Source: VRUE01 sp963701265 (GTDB lineage: Bacteria; Actinomycetota; Thermoleophilia; Solirubrobacterales; 70-9). From it: 64,000 nt of DNA. Under the pieces are notes generated by a model. The model was not told the origin of the DNA and ran no database searches. It worked only from the letters and a program-made list of their open reading frames with translations. Positions 7,181-14,129 of the stretch are shown here, piece after piece. The position numbers were made by a program, and so were the translations under genes. The first letter of the stretch is position 1; each line of letters opens with the position of its first letter. Location of the stretch: the NCBI GenBank assembly GCA_963701265.1, contig OY969581.1, positions 558,001-622,000 on the forward strand. The letters are read 5' to 3'.

Positions 7181-10100
7181 ATGCGGGAGATCCTCGAGTT
7201 TTGGCGGGCGGTGGAGATGTTCAGCCCGCCGGCGATCCCACGGACCCGCCCGGCGCAGCGGGTGTTCGACGTCACTCCCGGCGAGCCGCTGCCCTGGAAT
7301 CCCGGGCACCCCGTTCAGGCCACGCGGCTGACCAAGGACCAGGCGTGGCGGCACACTGTCTACGTCGGCCTCTACCCGCGCGAAGCGGTCTTCTCGGTGT
7401 TGAAGGACGTCTTTCCTCCCGTACCCGACAGCTACGAGGAGCGTCCCTCGGGGCAGAGCGCCCTGCTGGGTTTCGCGGTTTCGGAGAAGGGCATCCTGCT
7501 CGAGGGCTCTGCGGTGCTCTCGGCCTGCGCCTGGGCGACGGCGCGTGCCCTCGATCCGGGACCGGCGGCGGCCGCATGGCTCGACGGCTTCGCCGACATC
7601 GAACGCGGCTTTGCCTCAGGCCTGGAGGAAACGCTTCTCGGCAGGACCGAGGAGCAACGCAAGCCGGTGGTCCTCGACTGGGGCATCCTCACCGAATGCC
7701 TGGAGGGCGCGATCGCGGCTTTGGGCGTGGAGGACGTGCTGCCCGTCTCCGGGGTCCGGGTCAGCAGCGAAATCGTCGCGCGGCGGAGCGCCGGCACGGT
7801 CGAGCACGACTTTCTCAACAGCTTCATCGCCGACGACCTGGCCCGCGTCGCCGCCGCTGCGGGCGCGGGTGAGGTGGGCGCCGCACTTCGTGAGTACCTG
7901 CGCCCCACTGCCGAGCTCGACCTCGACGTTCGCATCGACGTGCGGACACGCCTCGACGAGGTCCGCCACGCCACCGAACCCGATCGGCTGCCTCCCGGAC
8001 GCTGGCCGGCGGGCCCGGAGCGGCCGTTGGCCTTGGGCCAGCAGCTCGCCGTCAATGAGGCGATCGCAATGCCCCGCGCCGGCGGCAATCTGTTCGCTGT
8101 CAACGGGCCGCCCGGCACCGGCAAGACGACGATGCTGCGCGACCTGGTCGCGGCGCTGGTCACCGAACGGGCTGAGCGGCTGGCGGCGCTGACCGATCCA
8201 GCGGATGCATTCCTCGACAACCCCGATCGCTGGGAGACGACTCCCTATCGGCGCGTGATCCATCGGCTGCGGCCCGAGCTGACCGGGTTCGAGCTGGTCC
8301 TGGCGTCCAGCAACAACGGGGCGGTCGAGAACGTCACGCTCGAGATCCCGTCGAGCGAGGCTGTCGACGGCCACTGGCGCGAGCTGGCGGAGGGCATCGA
8401 CTACTTCCCGGCCCTGGCCGAGCGGGCGATGAGCGCCGTCAGACCCGGGGGCGGCGCCTGGGCGCTGGTCGCCGCGCGGCTCGGCAACAGCAAGAACCGC
8501 AAGGACTTCGTCAACGCGGTCTGGTGGCCCGAACGACGCAAAGAGGGCGACAACCGCCCGCCGCCGCCCCCGGGTCTGCGCGACCTCCTCGATAACTGGG
8601 AGGACAACCCTGAGGGACCGTCCTGGGCCGAGGCTGTGGCGGCGTTCGAGCGGGCTCGCGATCGGGCGAGAGCGATCCGCGAGGACCGCCTCCAGGTGGC
8701 GGCGGCGCTCCACCGGGTTGCCGGGCTTGAGTCAGACCTCGAGGCGGCCCGTGCCGCGGAGCGGCCAGTAGGCGAACGGGTCCAGGCATCGCTGCCGCGG
8801 CGCGAGGAGCTTGCATCTCTGCAGCGCACGCGCGAGGACGAGCGCCGCCGCCGCGTCGAGGCTCGCGAGGAAGAGCTGCACCGGCGCCCCTCGGTGATCA
8901 GGTTTCGCGCCCGTGCCGCCTGGCGCGAGCGCGACGAGGAGCTCGCCGCCGCGATCGCCGCGCTGGACACGATCCTGGATGAGGTCGGCGAGGAGCTGCG
9001 GGTGCTGGAGGGTGAGGTGCGGGCGCACACCGAAGCAGGCGCTGTGCTCGCGGCGGCCGAAAAGGAGCACGACGCGGCTCGTCGGGTTCTGGCGCGCCAC
9101 CGCGAGCGGACCGGTGCCCTCATGCCTGACGAGGGGTGGCGTGGCGATCGCGTGGCGCGTGAGCGGCAGGCGCCGTGGACCGATGCCGAGTCGAATGAAG
9201 CCCGCACCGAGCTGTTCCTGGCGGCGCTCGACCTCCACAGAGCGTTTCTCGTTCACGCCGCGAAGCCGATGCGCCAAACTCTCGACGGGGCGATGGACAT
9301 CCTCTCCGGCAGGGCCCCGGCGGACCTATCAGCGGATGCGGCGCGAGCCGCATGGCAGGCGCTCTTCCTGCTCGTCCCGGTTGTCTCGACGACCTTTGCC
9401 TCGGTGGGGCGGCTGTTCGGGCGGCTCGGCCGCGAGGCGCTCGGCTGGCTGGCGGTCGACGAGGCCGGCCAAGCCACGCCGCAGAGCGCGGTCGGAGCGC
9501 TGTGGCGCTGCCAGCGGGCGGTGATCGTCGGCGACCCCCAGCAGCTGGAGCCGATCACGACGGTCCCGTTCAGGGCCGAGCAGGCGATTCGAGAGCACTA
9601 CGGCGTGGAGCAGGAGTGGCTGACCGGCCGTACTTCGGTACAGGGCGTCGCCGATCGCCTCAACCACTTCGGCACTACGCTGCCGGGGGCAGAGCGGCCC
9701 CTCTGGGTCGGTGCGCCCCTGACCGTCCACCGCCGCTGCGACGAGCCGATGTTCGGCCTCTCCAACCAGATCGCCTACGACGGGCTGATGATCGAGGCCA
9801 CCGACCCGGCGCTCGGCCGGGACTTCGCCACCCGCCACCCGACCCTTCCACAAAGCAAGTGGATCGATGTCAGCTCCGACGCCTCGCAAGGAAACTGGAT
9901 CCCCGCCGAGGGCGAGGAGGTCGACCGGATCCTCGCCCATCTCGACGAGATCGACTTCGACCTCACGCAGGTGATGGCGATCGGCCCCTTCCGCGACGTC
10001 GCCCGCCAGCTTGAGCAACGTCGCTGGCGACACCGCGGGTTGCGCGCGGGGACCATTCACACCGCCCAGGGCAAGGAGGCCGACATCGTGATCCTCGTGC

Positions 10101-10285
10101 TCGGCTCAGAACCCGCCCGCGAGGGAGCCCGGGCCTGGGCGGCGAGCAAGCCGAACCTGCTGAACGTCGCGGTCAGCCGGGCGCGGAGGCGGCTGTATGT
10201 GATCGGCGACCTTGAGGCGTGGCGGCGTCAGCGGTACTTCGATTTGCTGGCGGATCGGCTGCCGCATGATCGCCAACGCGCTTGA
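7181..10285 (+). CDS. Large SF1 helicase/ATPase of the DNA2/NAM7 (UPF1-like) type
   Basis: Residues 1 to about 280 are an N-terminal region I do not recognise. Walker A is 'VNGPPGTGKTTML' (Lys315). The 'LVLASSNNGAVENV' segment follows as motif Ia. A roughly 170-residue charged, Arg/Glu-rich stretch (about residues 485-660) looks like a long coiled-coil insertion. Motif II is 'LAVDEAGQATPQ', followed by 'VIVGDPQQLEPI' (motif III), 'RCDEPMFGLSN' (motif IV), 'GTIHTAQGKEADIVIL' (motif V) and 'LNVAVSRARRRLYVIGD' (motif VI). All helicase motifs look intact. Such large standalone SF1 helicases often lie in accessory or defence regions, and this one follows a tRNA gene. Function in nucleic-acid processing is sure; a defence role is inference. 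Confidence 0.85.
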   Translation: MREILEFWRAVEMFSPPAIPRTRPAQRVFDVTPGEPLPWNPGHPVQATRLTKDQAWRHTVYVGLYPREAVFSVLKDVFPPVPDSYEERPSGQSALLGFAVSEKGILLEGSAVLSACAWATARALDPGPAAAAWLDGFADIERGFASGLEETLLGRTEEQRKPVVLDWGILTECLEGAIAALGVEDVLPVSGVRVSSEIVARRSAGTVEHDFLNSFIADDLARVAAAAGAGEVGAALREYLRPTAELDLDVRIDVRTRLDEVRHATEPDRLPPGRWPAGPERPLALGQQLAVNEAIAMPRAGGNLFAVNGPPGTGKTTMLRDLVAALVTERAERLAALTDPADAFLDNPDRWETTPYRRVIHRLRPELTGFELVLASSNNGAVENVTLEIPSSEAVDGHWRELAEGIDYFPALAERAMSAVRPGGGAWALVAARLGNSKNRKDFVNAVWWPERRKEGDNRPPPPPGLRDLLDNWEDNPEGPSWAEAVAAFERARDRARAIREDRLQVAAALHRVAGLESDLEAARAAERPVGERVQASLPRREELASLQRTREDERRRRVEAREEELHRRPSVIRFRARAAWRERDEELAAAIAALDTILDEVGEELRVLEGEVRAHTEAGAVLAAAEKEHDAARRVLARHRERTGALMPDEGWRGDRVARERQAPWTDAESNEARTELFLAALDLHRAFLVHAAKPMRQTLDGAMDILSGRAPADLSADAARAAWQALFLLVPVVSTTFASVGRLFGRLGREALGWLAVDEAGQATPQSAVGALWRCQRAVIVGDPQQLEPITTVPFRAEQAIREHYGVEQEWLTGRTSVQGVADRLNHFGTTLPGAERPLWVGAPLTVHRRCDEPMFGLSNQIAYDGLMIEATDPALGRDFATRHPTLPQSKWIDVSSDASQGNWIPAEGEEVDRILAHLDEIDFDLTQVMAIGPFRDVARQLEQRRWRHRGLRAGTIHTAQGKEADIVILVLGSEPAREGARAWAASKPNLLNVAVSRARRRLYVIGDLEAWRRQRYFDLLADRLPHDRQRA

Positions 10286-10352
10286 CCATGAGCAGGGGGT
10301 CTAACAAACTTCGACGCCGATCATCTCCCAGAACGCCGACGAGAACGCAGGC

Positions 10353-10745
10353 ATGACTGAGATCGAGATCAAGCCGGTGGGATGGGTCGAGTCCCCGCTC
10401 ACCGATCGAGCGGAAGCGCCCAAGCAGGGCAACGAGGGGGCGCCCGAGGCCTGGCTTGTTTTCGAGTCGGAGCTGCTCGAGGCCCTGCATGGAATCGAGC
10501 CCGGCGACGAGATTCTCGTCTTCACCTGGCTCGACCGCGGGCGGCGTGACGTGCTGCAGACCCATCCCCGCGACGACCCGGCCAATCCGGTTCAGGGGGT
10601 CTTCAACACTCGCTCTCCCGATCGGCCCAACCCGATCGGGTTGCATCCGGTCACGGTGGTCGCGATCGACGGCGCGCGGGTGCTGGTCAGCGAACTCGAG
10701 GCGCTGGACGGGACGCCGATCGTCGACGTCAAGCCGGTGCTTTAG
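10353..10745 (+). CDS. trmO: tRNA (N6-threonylcarbamoyladenosine37) methyltransferase, TrmO/TsaA family
   Basis: The 130-residue protein matches the beta-barrel TrmO family. It opens with 'IKPVGWVESPL', has 'FTWLDRGRRDVLQTHPR', and has the diagnostic 'FNTRSPDRPNPIGLH' motif (about residues 88-102) that binds SAM, then 'LDGTPIVDVKPVL' at the end. It lacks the extra C-terminal domain of E. coli TrmO, as is common in actinobacteria and archaea. The enzyme methylates t6A37 in ANN-decoding tRNAs. It is convergent with the tiny membrane-protein gene. Confidence 0.88.
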   Translation: MTEIEIKPVGWVESPLTDRAEAPKQGNEGAPEAWLVFESELLEALHGIEPGDEILVFTWLDRGRRDVLQTHPRDDPANPVQGVFNTRSPDRPNPIGLHPVTVVAIDGARVLVSELEALDGTPIVDVKPVL

Positions 10746-10754
10746 GCGGTCGCC

Positions 10755-10889
10755 TCAGAGCCGTCCCATCAGCAGCAGGATCAGCAGCACGATTGCGATC
10801 AGGGCGACGATGCCGCCGGCGACGGCGACCTTGAGCAGGACGAGCACGATCGCGATCAGGACCAGCAGTCCGACTATCGCTCCAACCAT
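10755..10889 (-). CDS. Small hydrophobic membrane protein (44 aa)
   Basis: The frame encodes an almost entirely hydrophobic peptide (MVGAIVGLLVLIAIVLVLLK, then a second hydrophobic run ending in MGRL), consistent with two short membrane helices and a Lys at the turn. A textbook GGAGGG ribosome-binding site lies 7 nt before the ATG at 10889, which decides this start; an in-frame ATG 30 nt upstream lacks one. The function is unknown. It is divergent from the sigma-factor gene across a 150-bp gap and convergent with trmO. Confidence 0.65.
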   Translation of the reverse strand: MVGAIVGLLVLIAIVLVLLKVAVAGGIVALIAIVLLILLLMGRL

Positions 10890-11037
10890 TTGATCTCCCT
10901 CCGAAGGTTTCCCAGACATGGGCTGCCACTGGAACGGTCGTGGCAGCCCGGCGTCAGGCGCCACCCGCGTAAGGCGGCTGACAACCCCGCCAGGCAGGCG
11001 TTTCAGGAAAGGCGTGGAGGCCCCTACCCTTGAGGAG

Positions 11038-11067
11038 ATGACATTCGATGCGCGCAGTGCGCAATGA
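11038..11067 (+). CDS. Possible 9-residue leader peptide coupled to the sigma-factor gene
   Basis: ATG 11038 begins a nine-codon frame (MTFDARSAQ) whose TGA (11065-11067) overlaps the sigma-factor ATG at 11064 in an ATGA arrangement. A TACCCT -10-like element lies at 11025-11030, 7 nt before this ATG. The sigma gene itself has no visible Shine-Dalgarno sequence, so it may depend on ribosomes terminating on this leader. There is no coding-composition evidence; this is inferred from geometry only. Confidence 0.3.
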   Translation: MTFDARSAQ

Positions 11068-12548
11068 GCAGCCTGCTCTCCGACCAGCGCTTGGTCCAAC
11101 GTGCCGCAGGCGGGGAGGAGCGTGCGTTCGCGGCGATCTTCGATCGCTATCACCAGCCCCTGTACCGCTACTGCCTGGCGATCGTCGGCAATTCCCAGGA
11201 CGCTCAGGACGCGCTGCAGAACACGATGCTGAAGGTGCTGCGGGCCCTGCCGGGCGAGCAGCGGGAGCTGAAGCTGAAGCCCTGGCTCTACCGGATCGCC
11301 CACAACGAGTCGGTCGACCTGCTGCGCCGTCGCCGCGATACGCGCGAGCTCGACGCCGAACTGGCTGCGACCGGGCCGGCGCTGGCGGACGAGCTGAGCT
11401 CGCGGGAGCGGCTGCGACAGTTGCTTGCCGACCTCGACGAGCTGCCCGAGCGCCAGCGCGGTGCCTTGGTTATGCGCGAGCTGGCCGGCCTCGACTTCGA
11501 TGGAATTGCGACGGCGCTGGACACCTCGCCCGCGGTCGCGCGCCAGACTCTCTACGAGGCGCGCCTGAGCCTGCACCAGATGGATGAGGGACGGGGCATG
11601 GACTGCGCGCAAGTGACCCAGGCGCTCTGCGACGGCGACGGCCGCGTCACCCGTCGCCGCGACATTCGTGCCCATCTGCGCAACTGTCCGAGCTGCCGCC
11701 GCTTCGGTGACGAGATCGAGGGCCGCGAGCGGGACTTCGCTGCTCTCGCGCTGTTGCCGGCTGCGGCCGCCGCCGGCTTGCTGCACGGCTTGCTCGGCGG
11801 CGGTGCGGCCGGTGGAGCCAGTGGCGGCGCTGCCGCCAGCGGCGGTGGCGCCGCGGCGGGGGCCGCTGTTGCCGGTGGGGCGGCGAAGACGATTGGCTCC
11901 TCCGCGGCCCTCAAAGGCGCCGCCGCCATCCTCGCCGTCGCCGCGATCGGCACTGGGGCCGCCGAGCGCGGCGGTCTGATCGACCTCGGCCTGCACGGGG
12001 ATGGTGGTTCGAAGTCGGCACCAGCGCCGCGGCCCGCCGCGGCGGATGCCGCAGCCGCGCCGGCAGGAAGCGGATCACTCGGCCCGCTGACGCGATCGGC
12101 TGCCGCCCCGGCGGCCCGGGTGAAGGCGAGCAAGATCGCAAGGCAGAGGCGGGCCGCCCGAGGCGAGGCAGCTGGGACCACGAAAGCAGCGAGCGACGGC
12201 GAAACCCGCGCGGAGCCGACACCGTCCGGCGGCTCACAGGGTGGTGGCGGGCACTCCCGTGGCAAGGGACACGAAAAGCAACGTCCCGCCGCTGCCACTC
12301 ACGGGCAGCAGACGGCGGCTGCACACAAAAACACGAACCACGCAGCTGGTGGTCGCCGCGAACACCCAGCGCACCCGGCAAAGCCCTCCCATCCGGCGCA
12401 TCCCTCGAACTCGAGTGCCGGCAAGGAAAAGGCGCCACCCAAGAGCAGTGCCCCGGCCCCGGAAGCTGGTTCCAACGGAAACAGCGCAACACACGGCGCC
12501 AGCGCCGAAGAAGCCCCGGCACAGGCTGAATCCGGCCAGAAACCCTGA
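11064..12548 (+). CDS. ECF-type RNA polymerase sigma factor fused to zinc-finger/TM anti-sigma-like tail
   Basis: Residues 10-75 are sigma region 2 ('AFAAIFDRYHQPLYRYCLAI', then the promoter-melting segment). Residues 110-175 are region 4 ('LDELPERQRGALVMRELAGL', 'FDGIATALDTSPAVARQTLYEA'). Next come 'MDCAQVTQALCDGD...RRDIRAHLRNCPSCRRF', a zf-HC2-like HxxxCxxC motif as in anti-sigma factors, a Gly/Ala-rich stretch, one membrane-spanning segment, and about 170 residues of Ala/Pro/Lys/His low-complexity sequence. Sigma factor and membrane-bound restraint are thus on one chain, suggesting control by proteolysis or metal/redox state. The domain order is clear; the mechanism is inference. Confidence 0.85.
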   Translation: MSSLLSDQRLVQRAAGGEERAFAAIFDRYHQPLYRYCLAIVGNSQDAQDALQNTMLKVLRALPGEQRELKLKPWLYRIAHNESVDLLRRRRDTRELDAELAATGPALADELSSRERLRQLLADLDELPERQRGALVMRELAGLDFDGIATALDTSPAVARQTLYEARLSLHQMDEGRGMDCAQVTQALCDGDGRVTRRRDIRAHLRNCPSCRRFGDEIEGRERDFAALALLPAAAAAGLLHGLLGGGAAGGASGGAAASGGGAAAGAAVAGGAAKTIGSSAALKGAAAILAVAAIGTGAAERGGLIDLGLHGDGGSKSAPAPRPAAADAAAAPAGSGSLGPLTRSAAAPAARVKASKIARQRRAARGEAAGTTKAASDGETRAEPTPSGGSQGGGGHSRGKGHEKQRPAAATHGQQTAAAHKNTNHAAGGRREHPAHPAKPSHPAHPSNSSAGKEKAPPKSSAPAPEAGSNGNSATHGASAEEAPAQAESGQKP

Positions 12549-12585
12549 ACGCGACCGCCCGCGGTTAAGGCCTGACGGAGGTTGC

Positions 12586-12609
12586 CTGCGCCCGTTCCTA
12601 CGGGTGCAG
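12586..12609. repeat. Hairpin between sigma-factor gene and secreted-protein gene
   Basis: CTGCGCCCG (12586-12594) pairs with CGGGTGCAG (12601-12609) with one G-T pair and a six-base loop. It lies 38 bp after the sigma-gene stop and 45 bp before the next start. There is no T-run, so its role as terminator or 5'-leader structure is undecided. Confidence 0.45.
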
Positions 12610-12654
12610 ATGACCAACAAAGTGCCCTGTCGGGCGCATCAACGAGGAGGCGTT

Positions 12655-13077
12655 ATGAAGCTCCAGACGAAGGTCGCGGCAGCGCTCGCGGCACTGGTTC
12701 TCGCACTGGTTCCGGCCACGGTTTTGGCCGACCCGCCCGCTGGCCACGGCGGTGGCAACGGGAATGGCAATGGCCCCGACTACAACCCCGCCCCCGAAAA
12801 ACCCGAAACGCCCGGGCCGGGCGCCGGCACGCCCGAAAAGGCCAAGGCGTACGGCGTCTACTGCAAGGACCAGAGCAAGAAGCACGTAGCTGGCGAGAAG
12901 GGAACGCCGTTCAGCCAGTGCGTGACCGCGATGGCCAAGGCGGCCAACCACGAGAAGCTCCCCCCGGGCAAAGCCTGCAAGGGCATGAGCCGCAAGCACG
13001 TCAAAGGTGAGAAAGGCACGCCGTTCTCGCGCTGCGTCAACGGTGTGGCGAAGCTGAGAAAAGACCAGCAGGCCTGA
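12655..13077 (+). CDS. Small secreted protein with duplicated Cys/His-containing repeat
   Basis: ATG 12655 follows a GAGGAGG site by 7 nt. The 140-residue product has a signal peptide (about 25 residues, ending ATVLADPP), a Gly/Asn- and Pro-rich linker, and two copies of a roughly 30-residue unit with the core 'KKHVAGEKGTPFSQCV' and 'RKHVKGEKGTPFSRCV', each preceded by a Cys (YCKDQS, ACKGMS). Each unit thus has two Cys that could form a disulfide. The function is unknown; export is well supported. Confidence 0.7.
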   Translation: MKLQTKVAAALAALVLALVPATVLADPPAGHGGGNGNGNGPDYNPAPEKPETPGPGAGTPEKAKAYGVYCKDQSKKHVAGEKGTPFSQCVTAMAKAANHEKLPPGKACKGMSRKHVKGEKGTPFSRCVNGVAKLRKDQQA

Positions 13078-13145
13078 ACCAACTCCCGCACCGTCACTGC
13101 CAGCCGCGCACGCTGAGGTGAGACGATCGATCATTATCCCCCGGC

Positions 13146-14090
13146 ATGGACTCCGTCTGGTCGTTTCTCGTCGTCGAGGAGAGCAGGAGGCAGCATCGTG
13201 GGAACGAGGGATACGACGATGCCCTGGATCGCCACTACAGCTGGGATTCGACGGTGCCGAACCACGCCCGGCCGGGGGTGGGGGACCTTTGCGTGGTCCG
13301 TGACTCGGGCGGAGCCCTCGGGTTTTCGCGGATCGAACGCCTGGAGAGGACCGAGGGCGTCACCAAGTCCCGGCTGCGCTGCCCGCGCTGCAGGAGGACC
13401 GCGATCAAGTCGCGGGTGACGGTCCGGCCCCGGTACCGGTGCGCCGCCTGCGGTAACGAGTTTCCCCGGGCCAGGACGGAGCGACTGGAGGTCACCGTCT
13501 ACCGCGCCGACTACGGGGTCGGCTGGGTGGGTATCGACGGCGCCGTGACGGCCGCGGCGCTCGAGGCGGTGTGCCTCTCGCGCTCCAAGCAGCAGGCCAT
13601 CCGACAGCTTGATCCGGGCGGACTGCGGAAACTGCTCACCCGGCGGCACGTATCTCCCGTGCCCAGGGCCGGCACGTCACCGGCAAGGATCGGCGATCGC
13701 GAGCTCGGTGGCGGTCGGCGGCGGGCCGAGAGCCTGCAGCGGATCGGGCAGGCAAAGTTTCGCCGACGGCTCCTGGAGCGGTTTGGCGCCATCTGCCTGA
13801 TCAGCGGCCCCCAGCCGGTTGAGAGCCTGCATGCAGCACACGTCTACCGCTTTGCCGAGGACCCCCGGCACGATCTTGCCGGTGGCCTGCTGCTCCGCGC
13901 CGATCTGCACGCCCTTTTCGATGCCGGTCTGATCGACCTCGACGAGCGTCTCCGGGTCGTGGTCGACGCCACGCTTGGCGCCTACCCCGAGATAACCCGC
14001 TACAAGGGCTGCCGTATACGGATCGATTCCAAGGATCCGTTCCTCCCGGCCCTGCGCGCGTTGCTGGCCAAAAGGAAGAGCCGGACCTGA
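13146..14090 (+). CDS. HNH restriction-type endonuclease with internal zinc ribbon
   Basis: The N-terminal 70 residues ('YDDALDRHYSWDSTVPNH', 'PGVGDLCVVRDSGGALGFSRIERL') resemble a PUA/EVE-like beta domain, though weakly. C79/C82 and C99/C102 form a zinc ribbon. The C-terminal catalytic part holds 'CLISGPQPVESLHAAHVYRF' (His229, His232) and 'LAGGLLLRADLHALFDAGLIDLD' (His255), the usual restriction-type HNH layout. The gene ends 39 bp before the cytosine methyltransferase, so it is the likely nuclease partner of that enzyme. Whether it cuts unmodified or modified DNA cannot be read from sequence. Confidence 0.78.
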   Translation: MDSVWSFLVVEESRRQHRGNEGYDDALDRHYSWDSTVPNHARPGVGDLCVVRDSGGALGFSRIERLERTEGVTKSRLRCPRCRRTAIKSRVTVRPRYRCAACGNEFPRARTERLEVTVYRADYGVGWVGIDGAVTAAALEAVCLSRSKQQAIRQLDPGGLRKLLTRRHVSPVPRAGTSPARIGDRELGGGRRRAESLQRIGQAKFRRRLLERFGAICLISGPQPVESLHAAHVYRFAEDPRHDLAGGLLLRADLHALFDAGLIDLDERLRVVVDATLGAYPEITRYKGCRIRIDSKDPFLPALRALLAKRKSRT

Positions 14091-14129
14091 CCGACTCGTC
14101 CACCCGGCCGGATAGCCTCGAATACCTTC

